Position numbers and translations under genes: made by a program. Positions 56,745 to 64,000 of a DNA stretch of 64,000 bases are shown here, piece by piece. Position 1 is the first letter of the stretch. Each line of letters starts with the position of its first letter. The stretch is from Bacillus sp. IITD106 (lineage in GTDB: Bacteria > Bacillota > Bacilli > Bacillales > Bacillaceae_C): positions 1-64,000 of the forward strand of contig NZ_JAIAZY010000009.1 in the NCBI RefSeq assembly GCF_019459225.1, given 5' to 3'. The notes below the pieces were generated by a model. It was not told the origin of the DNA, did not search any database, and worked only from the letters and a program-made list of their open reading frames with translations.

Positions 56745-57254
56745 ATGAAACCTATACCCGATCATATAAAAGAAAATTTAGATGTCCTTTTCGTTGGATT
56801 TAATCCAAGTATTCGGTCCAGTGAAACCGGACATCATTTTGCTAATCCAACGAACCGATTTTGGTCTATCTTATATAAGGCGGGAATTACAGATAGAAAA
56901 TATTTACCGACTGAGGACTTTACATTGCTTGATATCGGATATGGTTTCACCAATATAGTAGCAAGGCCTACTAAAAATGCACAGGAAATTTCTCCTCATG
57001 AATATCGGACAGGGAGGGAGCAATTAAAAGCTAAAATATCTAAATATCTACCGAAAATTGTTTGCTTTGTAGGAAAAGGAGTGTATCAAGCATATAGTGG
57101 TAGAAGAAATGTTGAATGGGGGAGACAATCGGAATCTATCATTCCGGGAGTAGTTGATTTTGTTGCTCCTTCCTCGAGCGGTCTTGTTAGAATGAGTATT
57201 GATGACATAGCTGATATTTATTCAGAGCTGCCAAAATTAATTGCTAAACCATGA
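56745..57254 (+). CDS. mug: mismatch-specific uracil/thymine-DNA glycosylase
   Basis: Removes U or T from G mismatches. The 169-residue TDG/Mug-family protein has the catalytic GFNPSIRSSETGHHFANPTNRFW motif (residues 18-40), and the late PSSSGLVRM loop (about 146-154) that inserts into DNA. AAGGAGAC precedes ATG 56745. Monocistronic, with an AAACCATGA/TCATGGTTT hairpin (57246-57269) after the stop. Confidence 0.9.
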   Translation: MKPIPDHIKENLDVLFVGFNPSIRSSETGHHFANPTNRFWSILYKAGITDRKYLPTEDFTLLDIGYGFTNIVARPTKNAQEISPHEYRTGREQLKAKISKYLPKIVCFVGKGVYQAYSGRRNVEWGRQSESIIPGVVDFVAPSSSGLVRMSIDDIADIYSELPKLIAKP

Positions 57255-57275
57255 TATTTATCATGGTTTGTCCAT

Positions 57276-57316
57276 GACATATATGTCTTCAACGATCCTT
57301 TTCTAATGTATATGAT
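57276..57316 (+). promoter_or_regulatory. des promoter with adjoining palindrome (candidate DesR site)
   Basis: TTCAAC (57288-57293) and TATGAT (57311-57316) are 17 bp apart. The perfect palindrome GACATATATGTC (57276-57287) directly abuts the -35, where an activator would contact polymerase. Since DesR activates des in Bacillus, this is the natural candidate binding site. Confidence 0.6.
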
Positions 57317-57349
57317 TGTACATAAATAACTATGGAAGGGGATCCGTAT

Positions 57350-58381
57350 ATGTCCAAAAACGATCCAAAGATCTTGAGAAAACAAATAGCTCCTTATGAA
57401 AAAGCCAATACAAAAAGTAGTATGAGACAGGTAGTAAATACTCTCGTTCCCTTTTTTTCGTTATGGGTACTTGCTTATTTTAGCCTCTCTATCTCTTATT
57501 TGTTAACATTTGGAATCTGCATCGTTGCAGCTGGGTTTCTCGTTCGTATATTCATCATTTTCCATGATTGTTGCCACGGCTCCTTTTTTAAAAACCGTCA
57601 TGCGAACAATATTCTTGGAACTATTACAGGTATACTCACTCTTTGTCCTTATGAGCAATGGAAACATAGCCACTCAATTCACCATGCTACGAGCAGCAAC
57701 TTGAATAAAAGAGGTACAGGTGATGTTTGGGTTCTTACGGTTGATGAATATATGGAAGCAACACCAATGAAAAAACTAGCATATCGATTGTATCGGAATC
57801 CGTTTGTTATGTTCGTGCTGGGACCAATCTATATCTTCCTTATTGCTTACCGATTTAATATAAAAAATGCTAGGCCTAGAGAGCGTAGAAACACTTATAT
57901 TACGAATATTTCCATCGTCGCCATTGCTGGATTATTATGTTTGGCGATTGGATGGCAAGCATTTCTGTTCATTCAAGGACCGATTTTCTTCATATCAGGT
58001 TCATTAGGCATTTGGCTTTTTTACGTACAACATCAATTTGAAGATTCTTATTTTGAAAATCAAGATAATTGGGACTATGTAAAAGCCGCAATAGATGGTA
58101 GTTCATATTATAAATTACCTAAAATCCTACAATGGCTCACTGGGAATATTGGTTTTCACCATGTACATCATTTAAGCCCGAGAGTCCCGAATTATTACCT
58201 TGAGGAAGTTCATAATAAACATGAACGCTTACAAGAAGTCCAAACCATAACAATTAAAACAAGCCTCCGTTCACTTAAGTTTCGACTTTGGGACGAACAA
58301 GGGAAAAAATTTGTTGGCTTTAAAGATGTGAAAAGACTTTCAAAAATTAAGAAAAAGAAAAGTACAAGCATTCCTGCTTAA
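57350..58381 (+). CDS. des: membrane fatty acid desaturase
   Basis: Introduces a cis double bond into membrane phospholipid acyl chains, which restores fluidity in the cold. A 343-residue integral membrane di-iron enzyme with the three histidine boxes HDCCH (about residue 78), HSHSIHH (about 111) and HHVHH (about 275), and four hydrophobic segments. The frame opens at 57332, but AAGGGGATC leads to ATG 57350. It is followed, beyond a terminator and a MITE-like element, by the thermosensor desK-desR, which in B. subtilis controls des. Confidence 0.92.
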   Translation: MSKNDPKILRKQIAPYEKANTKSSMRQVVNTLVPFFSLWVLAYFSLSISYLLTFGICIVAAGFLVRIFIIFHDCCHGSFFKNRHANNILGTITGILTLCPYEQWKHSHSIHHATSSNLNKRGTGDVWVLTVDEYMEATPMKKLAYRLYRNPFVMFVLGPIYIFLIAYRFNIKNARPRERRNTYITNISIVAIAGLLCLAIGWQAFLFIQGPIFFISGSLGIWLFYVQHQFEDSYFENQDNWDYVKAAIDGSSYYKLPKILQWLTGNIGFHHVHHLSPRVPNYYLEEVHNKHERLQEVQTITIKTSLRSLKFRLWDEQGKKFVGFKDVKRLSKIKKKKSTSIPA

Positions 58382-58393
58382 GCAAATAAAATG

Positions 58394-58438
58394 GTGTAGC
58401 CCTTTTGTGTTATGATAACAAAGGAGCTACACTTTTTA
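58394..58438 (+). terminator. rho-independent terminator of des
   Basis: GTGTAGC (58394-58400) pairs with GCTACAC (58426-58432), with an inner TTTTGT/ACAAAG stem and TTTTTAAT following. Confidence 0.85.
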
Positions 58439-58445
58439 ATAATAG

Positions 58446-58775
58446 AGGATGTTCAAAAAGTCCGGTAAAAATGACACTTCGAATTTCTTCGTTGGCTTGT
58501 TTCTCCGCTGCTCATGTATTAGGATAAGGAACTTCTGCTAAAATCGCCCACGTCCTGTGGGCAACGCAGAAGTCAGCACACACGAGCAAGTCCGCTGCTC
58601 GAAACTGCGCCCCCTCGAAATTCCGACGTACAGGATGTACTAGTGCGGGCGATGCGACAGGACGTCGCAGCTTGAGCCCGCCGACGCACAGGACGTGCTA
58701 GTGTCGGCGTTGCTGACAGGACGTCAGCGCTTTTAGCCGACTTGGTCCTTTTTATCCTCCTTTTTGAACACGCAC
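58446..58775. mobile_element. MITE-like GC-rich element with terminal inverted repeats and hairpin array
   Basis: TGTTCAAAAAG (58450-58460) is matched inverted by CTTTTTGAACA (58760-58770), and similarity extends to about 25 bp per end (xxxGGxTAAAAA). No transposase frame lies inside. The interior is far more GC-rich than the flanks and carries five short stem-loops, all with loop AGGAC or AGGAT (one on the other strand): 58546-58562, 58628-58640, 58654-58668, 58686-58698, 58712-58728. Two are nested in larger stems (GCGGGC 58645/GCCCGC 58676; GTCGGC 58703/GCCGAC 58736). Probably a dispersed non-autonomous element of Bacillaceae. It separates des from desK. Confidence 0.8.
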
Positions 58776-58792
58776 TAATATGAGGTATTTAA

Positions 58793-59926
58793 ATGAAAAA
58801 GAAGCCTTTGTCATTTCTAAAGAGTTCAGGGATTAACCCATATTTATGGAGTATTTTTACCATATTGCCTTTCTATTTTATTTTTCAGTCTTCTTCAACG
58901 TTTGAAATTATAGTTGGAATTGTTTTAACGATTGTCTTTTTTATCATCTATAGACTTGCATTTATATCAAAGAGATGGCCGGTTTATCTTTGGACTAGTA
59001 TTTTAATCGCGATTTCCATTACGATGACAATCATATTCCAATTTGTTTATTTTGCATTTTACATTGCTTATTATAATGGAAACATAAAAAATCGAATTGC
59101 CTTTTTAACTTTATATATTATTCATTTAGTTTGTACGACTATCTCTATTAATTATAGTTTCGTTGTACAAAACGAATTATTTATAAAACAGCTGCCTTTT
59201 ATTGTCATTATTTGGATCAGTGTCATCCTCCTTCCGTTTAATTTATACAACCGTAAGAAGCAAGAACAGCTCGAACAGCAACTCGAATATGCAAACAAAA
59301 GAATTGCCGATCTCGTCAAACAAGAAGAGAGACAGAGAATTGCTAGAGATCTACATGATACTTTAGGTCAAAAACTTTCCCTTATCGGATTAAAAAGCGA
59401 TTTAGCTAGAAAATTAGTATATAAAAATCCTGAAGAAGCACGAAATGAATTACGGGATGTACAGCAAACTGCAAGAACCGCTTTGAATGAAGTTAGGAAT
59501 ATGGTTTCACAAATGCGAGGGATTCGACTAAAGGAAGAATTGGTTCGTGTGAAGCAAATACTGAAAGCCGCAGAAATTGATTTAGTGATTCAAGAAAATT
59601 GTAAATTATCTAATGTCTCGTTATTTTTGGAGAACATACTAAGTATGTGTATGAAGGAAGCTGTGACCAATGTTGTGAAGCATAGTAAAGCAACGTTATG
59701 CACAATATCTTTTGAGCAATCTAAAAATGAAATTTGTATAAAAATTAAAGATAATGGCGTAGGAATAGCTGATAAAGATCTATCAAAAGGGAACGGATTA
59801 CTAGGAATGAAAGAGCGTTTAGAGTTTGTCAATGGCGATCTTCAAATTAATGGAAGTAATGGAACATTAATTACCATGACTGTACCACGGGTAATAAAGT
59901 TATCGGATAAGGAGGAGTTGAAATGA
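58793..59926 (+). CDS. desK: membrane thermosensor histidine kinase DesK
   Basis: Senses membrane thickness and phosphorylates DesR in the cold. Five hydrophobic segments fill residues 15-150, then a coiled linker (QEQLEQQLEYANKRIADL), the HisKA_3 dimerisation helix with the phospho-accepting His188 in RIARDLHDTLGQKLSLIGLKSD, and a HATPase domain with EAVTNVVKHSK (N box), IKDNGVGIAD (G1) and GNGLLGMKERL (G2). His188 is the same position I recall for B. subtilis DesK. Starts at ATG 58793 and overlaps desR by 4 bp (ATGA). Separated from des by the MITE-like element. Confidence 0.93.
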   Translation: MKKKPLSFLKSSGINPYLWSIFTILPFYFIFQSSSTFEIIVGIVLTIVFFIIYRLAFISKRWPVYLWTSILIAISITMTIIFQFVYFAFYIAYYNGNIKNRIAFLTLYIIHLVCTTISINYSFVVQNELFIKQLPFIVIIWISVILLPFNLYNRKKQEQLEQQLEYANKRIADLVKQEERQRIARDLHDTLGQKLSLIGLKSDLARKLVYKNPEEARNELRDVQQTARTALNEVRNMVSQMRGIRLKEELVRVKQILKAAEIDLVIQENCKLSNVSLFLENILSMCMKEAVTNVVKHSKATLCTISFEQSKNEICIKIKDNGVGIADKDLSKGNGLLGMKERLEFVNGDLQINGSNGTLITMTVPRVIKLSDKEELK

Positions 59927-60522
59927 TTCGTATTGTCATAGCCGAAGACCAACGTATGATGTTAGGCGCATTAGGCTCACTACTTAATTTGGAAGAAGAT
60001 ATGGAAGTAGTGGGAAAAGCCAATAACGGAGTTGAAGCTATTTCTCTTGTGCGTAAATATCAGCCCGACATATGCATCATGGATATTGAAATGCCTGAAA
60101 AAACAGGGCTAGAGGCAGCTGAGGAACTGAACGGATTGGGATGCAAAGTGATTATTTTAACGACTTTTGCTAGGACTGGGTACTTCCAGCGAGCTATTAA
60201 AGCTGGAGTTAAAGGCTACGTTTTAAAGGATAGTCCCAGTGAAGAACTTGCTGAAACAATACGCAGTGTTATGGCAGGTAGAAGGGTTTATGCTCCTGAG
60301 TTAATGGACGATCTATATAGTGAAGAAAACCCGCTCACTACTAGGGAAAAAGCTGTCCTCGAACTAGTAGCAGATGGTAAAAATACAAAAGAAATTGCTG
60401 ATCAACTTAGTATTAAAGCTGCCACCGTCCGAAACTATATTTCACAAATTTTGGATAAACTTGAAGTAACAAACAGAATAGAAGCCATTACTCACTCTAG
60501 GAAAAAGGGATGGTTTAAATAA
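59923..60522 (+). CDS. desR: response regulator DesR
   Basis: A 199-residue NarL-type response regulator: receiver with Asp9/10 (AEDQRM), phospho-accepting Asp54 (CIMDIEMPEKTG), Thr80 (ILTTFA) and Lys102 (VLKDSPSEELAE), and a LuxR-type helix-turn-helix (LTTREKAVLELVADGKNTKEIADQLSIKAATVRNYISQILDKL). With DesK it activates des. GGAGG lies 7 nt before ATG 59923, within the desK end; the two are translationally coupled. A terminator follows at 60609. Confidence 0.93.
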   Translation: MIRIVIAEDQRMMLGALGSLLNLEEDMEVVGKANNGVEAISLVRKYQPDICIMDIEMPEKTGLEAAEELNGLGCKVIILTTFARTGYFQRAIKAGVKGYVLKDSPSEELAETIRSVMAGRRVYAPELMDDLYSEENPLTTREKAVLELVADGKNTKEIADQLSIKAATVRNYISQILDKLEVTNRIEAITHSRKKGWFK

Positions 60523-60608
60523 AGCACCCCTAATGAAAGCCCTCTAGATAGACAGCTAAGTTGATTATATGAAAATTCCCAATAGGTTTTACTAATATAT
60601 GATCGATC

Positions 60609-60645
60609 AAAAAGACGGACATCTGCTTAATCCGTCTTTTTTTAT
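60609..60645 (+). terminator. rho-independent terminator of desKR
   Basis: AAAAAGACGGA (60609-60619) pairs with TCCGTCTTTTTTT (60631-60643). Confidence 0.88.
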
Positions 60646-60683
60646 ATTTGAGGTATATTTTCATCCATTATTCCTAACTTACA

Positions 60684-60756
60684 AAAACAAACAAAAATTT
60701 AATAAACATATTCAAAAATAAACAAATATAATGTATACTAAAACAAACAACAAAAA
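60684..60756 (+). promoter_or_regulatory. rhamnose operon promoter with AAACAAACA direct repeats
   Basis: TTCAAA (60711-60716) and TATACT (60734-60739) are 17 bp apart. A-rich direct repeats surround them: AAAACAAACAAAAA (60684-60697), AAAATAAACAAATA (60715-60728) and AAAACAAACAACAAAAA (60740-60756). Such tandem AAACAAA-type repeats suit a DeoR-family repressor, the class of the B. subtilis rhamnose regulator RhaR. No regulator gene lies in the window, so this is inference. Confidence 0.55.
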
Positions 60757-60770
60757 TATGGAGGGGCAAA

Positions 60771-62840
60771 ATGGTTAAAAATTTATGGAATCATGAACAT
60801 TCTTCAAAGTTACCTCATGGGGTAGAGGAACTTGTTTACCGTTCGAACTTACTCGGTTCAGATCGTTCCATTTGTAACTGGGGCGGTGGTAATACATCGA
60901 TGAAAACAGTTGAGAAGGACTTTCGTGGACGTGAAATTGAGGTTATGTGGGTGAAGGGCAGCGGCTCCGATTTAGCTACGATGAAGGCTAAAAACTTTAC
61001 TGGATTAAAATTGGAAGATATACGACCGTTGATAGAGCGTGATGAAATGTCTGATGAAGAAATGGTCGCTTATCTCGCTCATTGTATGATTGACAGTAGG
61101 CATCCTCGAGCATCAATCGAAACTTTGTTACATGCTTTCCTGCCGTTTAATCATGTGGACCATACTCACCCTGATGCCATCATCAGTATTTGCTGTGCAG
61201 ATAATGGAAAAGAAATCGCGAAAGAAATTTATAGGGATCGATTCGTATGGGTTCCTTATATACGACCGGGTTTTACCCTTTCCAAAATGATTGCCGAAGG
61301 AGTTAGAAACAATCCTAATGCCGAGCTTGTATTAATGGAAAAACACGGACTTGTCACTTGGGGTGAATCATCACAAGAATCTTATGAAAAAACACTTGCG
61401 GTTATTAATGAAGCTGAGGAATATATTCAACACAAAATTAATGAAGAAACGATTTTTGGTGGACAAAAATACATATCTCTGCAAGAAAATGATCGATTAA
61501 ATATTTTAGCAAACGTGATGCCGATTATTAGAGGAGCAGTTAGTACAGATAAGAAAATGATTCTTTCATATGATGATAAGGATGACGTTCTCCAGTTTGT
61601 GAATAGCAGAAATGCTAAGGAACTATCTCAGGTAGGTGCAGCTTGTCCTGATCATTTAGTGCATACGAAACGAACCCCTCTCTACATTGACTGGAACCCT
61701 CAATTAGATAATATAGAAACATTGGAAAATAGAATCTTAGAAGGAATAACCCAATTCAAACTTGAGTATTCAGAGTATTTCAAAAGAAATAAAAACGAAA
61801 GTGATCAAATATTTGAAGCAGCTCCAAGAGTTATTCTTATACCAGGAATCGGAATGGTCAATACTGGGAAAACATTGGCCATGGCAAAAGTAAGTGGTGA
61901 GCTTTATCACCGTGCCATTGCTGTAATGAAAGGTGCAACGACACTCGGAAATTTTGTTTCTTTAAGTGAAAATGAATCATATAACGTTGAATATTGGCCA
62001 CTTGAACTATATAAACTCACACTTGCACCACCAGAGCTAGAATTTTCACGAAAAGTAGCTTTTATTACAGGGGGGGCTGGTGGTATTGGAAGTTCAACAG
62101 CTCGCCGTTTAGTTTCCGAAGGGGCTCATGTCATCATCGCAGATTTGAATGTTGAAGGGGCTCAAAAACTAGCAAATGAAATTAACGAAGCATTTGGAGA
62201 AGGAAGAGCTCATGCCTTAAAAATGGACGTAACAAGTGAGACACTAGTAAAAACAGCATTCGAAAGATCAGCTTTAACTTATGGTGGGGTGGACATAATC
62301 GTCAATAATGCCGGACTTGCTACATCTAGTCCATTTGATGAGACAAGTTTAAACGAATGGAGCTTGAATATTAACGTTCTCGGAACAGGATATTTTCTAG
62401 TAGCACGCGAAGCTTTTAAGCAGATGAAAAAGCAAGGCATGGGAGGGAATATGGTTTTTGTTGGCTCCAAAAACTCTTTATATGCTGGTAAAAATGTAAC
62501 GGCATATAGTTCAGCAAAGGCGCTTGAGACCCATCTAGCACGATGCATAGCTGCTGAAGGCGGGGAATATGGAATTCGAGTGAATTCTGTTTTACCAGAT
62601 GCGGTTTTACAAGGATCTGCTATTTGGGACTCCAGTTGGCGTGAAGAGCGTGCCGCTTCTTATGGAATTAAACCGGATGAACTGGAAGAATATTATAGAA
62701 AAAGAACAACATTACAGGTAAATATCTTTCCAGAAGATATTGCAGAATCAATTGCATTTTTTGCTTCATCAAAATCTGAAAAAACTACTGGTTGCATGAT
62801 TACAGTCGATGGTGGTGTTCCAGCAGCGTTTACGAGGTAA
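60771..62840 (+). CDS. rhaEW: bifunctional rhamnulose-1-P aldolase / lactaldehyde dehydrogenase (RhaEW type)
   Basis: A 689-residue fusion. The N-terminal class II aldolase domain (about residues 1-420) has the metal ligands in LHAFLPFNHVDHTHPDAI (HxH) and ELVLMEKHGLVTWG (His). The C-terminal short-chain dehydrogenase (about 425-689) has the Rossmann motif TGGAGGIGSSTARRL and the catalytic YSSAK near residue 580, with Ser upstream in FVGSKNS. This is the YuxG architecture of Bacillus: it splits rhamnulose-1-P to DHAP and lactaldehyde and oxidises or reduces the latter. GGAGGGG precedes ATG 60771. rhaB starts 24 bp after its stop. Confidence 0.92.
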   Translation: MVKNLWNHEHSSKLPHGVEELVYRSNLLGSDRSICNWGGGNTSMKTVEKDFRGREIEVMWVKGSGSDLATMKAKNFTGLKLEDIRPLIERDEMSDEEMVAYLAHCMIDSRHPRASIETLLHAFLPFNHVDHTHPDAIISICCADNGKEIAKEIYRDRFVWVPYIRPGFTLSKMIAEGVRNNPNAELVLMEKHGLVTWGESSQESYEKTLAVINEAEEYIQHKINEETIFGGQKYISLQENDRLNILANVMPIIRGAVSTDKKMILSYDDKDDVLQFVNSRNAKELSQVGAACPDHLVHTKRTPLYIDWNPQLDNIETLENRILEGITQFKLEYSEYFKRNKNESDQIFEAAPRVILIPGIGMVNTGKTLAMAKVSGELYHRAIAVMKGATTLGNFVSLSENESYNVEYWPLELYKLTLAPPELEFSRKVAFITGGAGGIGSSTARRLVSEGAHVIIADLNVEGAQKLANEINEAFGEGRAHALKMDVTSETLVKTAFERSALTYGGVDIIVNNAGLATSSPFDETSLNEWSLNINVLGTGYFLVAREAFKQMKKQGMGGNMVFVGSKNSLYAGKNVTAYSSAKALETHLARCIAAEGGEYGIRVNSVLPDAVLQGSAIWDSSWREERAASYGIKPDELEEYYRKRTTLQVNIFPEDIAESIAFFASSKSEKTTGCMITVDGGVPAAFTR

Positions 62841-62864
62841 GAATCATAATTTTGAGGTGAGAAA

Positions 62865-64000
62865 ATGCTCCATATTGCGGTAGATATTGGTGCGTCTAGC
62901 GGGCGCTTGGTCGCTGGTAAAATAGAAAATGGAAAACTAAGCATCCAAGAGATTCATAGATTTCCAAATGGTTTTAAGAATATCAACGGTACTTATGTTT
63001 GGGATATTGATCATCTATTAGCAGAAATTTTAAATGGATTGTCCATCGTAAAATCGATGGGATATGAAGATTGCACGGTGGGGATTGATACATGGGCTGT
63101 AGATTACGCCTTGGTAGGCAAAGATGGGAAACGACTTCAAGAAGTTGTTTCCTATCGAGACCACCGTACAGATTATTCAATTGAAAAGTTTTCAAAGATT
63201 ATTTCAAAAGAAAAAATATATGAAAAAACAGGGATACAATTTCTACCATTCAACACTATTTATCAGTTATATGAAGAAAAGAAACATTTATTGAATGAGA
63301 CAGAAAAAATATTATTGGTTCCGGATTATTTAGGCTTCAGGTTAACTGGTATCGCTGCTGCAGAGATGACCAATGCATCTACAACCCAATTGATGAATGT
63401 AAAAAAAAGAACATTCGATCCCGATTTACTTGCAGCAATATCTATAAAAACAGAGCAATTCGGAGATCTTGTTGAACCAGGGACTATTCTAGGGACATTG
63501 CGAAGAGAATGGTTTCCAGATTATGATTTACCGAAATGCACCATCATTAATATAGCATCGCATGATACCGCTTCTGCCATTATCGGAACACCTGGAAAAG
63601 GAGATAATTGGGCTTATTTAAGCAGCGGCACATGGTCTCTTCTTGGAATGGAGCTCAACTCACCTGTCATCAATGAAACTTCTTTTAAAGAGAATTACAC
63701 GAATGAATGGGGAGCTTTCGGAACCTACCGTTTTTTGAAAAACATTATGGGGATGTGGATTTTGCAGGAAGTCGAGCGGAATCTACAAGAAGAAGTTACA
63801 TTTGAACAGCTAATCGAAGAAGCGAAGCAAGTGAAACCGTATAGTCAATTCATAAATTTTGATGATCAGCGCTTTTTAAATCCGGAAAATATGATTGTTG
63901 AAATCCAGTCATATTGTTCGGAAACAAATCAAACTGTTCCAAAAACACCAGGGGAACTAGCTGCGGCCGGTTTTTATAATTTAGCAATAATGTATACGGT
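62865..64000 (+). CDS. rhaB: rhamnulokinase, truncated by the window end
   Basis: ATP-dependent kinase of L-rhamnulose. The frame from ATG 62865 runs 378 codons to the window edge without a stop; the family has about 470-490 residues. Seen: VDIGASSGRLVAG (FGGY phosphate 1 loop), GIDTWAVDYALVGKDG (catalytic Asp region), PFNTIYQLYEE, VPDYLGFRLTGIAAAEMTNASTTQL, ASHDTASAIIGTP and YLSSGTWSLLGMEL. TTTGAGGTGAG precedes the start. Second gene of the rhamnose operon, presumably followed by isomerase and mutarotase beyond the window. Confidence 0.93.
   Translation, partial: MLHIAVDIGASSGRLVAGKIENGKLSIQEIHRFPNGFKNINGTYVWDIDHLLAEILNGLSIVKSMGYEDCTVGIDTWAVDYALVGKDGKRLQEVVSYRDHRTDYSIEKFSKIISKEKIYEKTGIQFLPFNTIYQLYEEKKHLLNETEKILLVPDYLGFRLTGIAAAEMTNASTTQLMNVKKRTFDPDLLAAISIKTEQFGDLVEPGTILGTLRREWFPDYDLPKCTIINIASHDTASAIIGTPGKGDNWAYLSSGTWSLLGMELNSPVINETSFKENYTNEWGAFGTYRFLKNIMGMWILQEVERNLQEEVTFEQLIEEAKQVKPYSQFINFDDQRFLNPENMIVEIQSYCSETNQTVPKTPGELAAAGFYNLAIMYT

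Noticed and set aside
58441-58790. Complete insertion sequence or CRISPR array
   Set aside because: There is no transposase frame, and the repeated units are palindromes with variable arms and no unique spacers.

Overview
The window looks like a chromosomal segment of a low-GC, spore-former-type Firmicute of the Bacillaceae (Bacillus/Neobacillus-like). The evidence is AT-rich DNA, strong AGGAGG-type ribosome binding sites, frequent TTG and GTG starts, a proline T-box leader in front of proBA, a des-desK-desR thermosensor locus whose phospho-acceptor positions (His188, Asp54) match those I recall for Bacillus subtilis, a YuxG-type bifunctional rhamnulose-phosphate aldolase/dehydrogenase, and CcpA-like cre sites. 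No tRNA, rRNA, CRISPR array or complete insertion sequence was seen.

Layout. 1-2.7 kb: decayed fragments (CoA-transferase and histidine-kinase C-termini), then a MerR regulator and serine hydrolase with a textbook MerR promoter. 2.7-5.9 kb: trehalose PTS permease treP and a frameshifted treA. 5.9-12 kb: a gene-poor, decaying stretch with a DEAD-box helicase, a GIY-YIG protein, a group II intron 3' remnant and a broken uvsE. 12.2-16.9 kb: sucrose cluster (LacI repressor, EIIBC, sucrose-6-P hydrolase, EIIA). 17.3-27.3 kb: housekeeping and unknown genes, including an ArsR/SRPBCC pair and an oddly assembled 1056-residue UvrA-like ATPase. 27.3-31.1 kb: T-box, proB, proA, branched-chain aminotransferase. 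31.2-35.2 kb: a ROK regulator/MFS pair and an amidinotransferase-like hydrolase.

35.4-50.6 kb is the most distinctive part: two sulfatase-fold hydrolases with Thr where the formylglycine Cys should be, a complete Opp/Dpp-type ABC importer, two small unknown membrane proteins translationally coupled to it, two xylose-isomerase-like TIM barrels, a Gfo/Idh/MocA dehydrogenase (a second follows at 50.8 kb), a PhyH-type oxygenase, an ASRT-family sugar-binding-like protein and an AraC regulator. I read this as a catabolic locus for an unidentified anionic or modified carbohydrate. It is followed by an AraC regulator and sat, an SLC13-type permease and cysC, which import sulfate and make PAPS; no PAPS reductase gene lies in the window.

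56.7-64 kb: mismatch glycosylase, des desaturase with its DesKR two-component system, interrupted by a MITE-like element carrying five hairpins with a common AGGAC-type loop, and the start of a rhamnose operon (aldolase/dehydrogenase, then rhaB cut by the window end).

The sugar modules appear to be wired together: TreP and the sucrose EIIBC both lack an EIIA domain and the stand-alone EIIA at 16.4 kb could serve both. Several start codons were moved from the longest ORF to a TTG, GTG or internal ATG lying 7-11 nt behind a strong Shine-Dalgarno.
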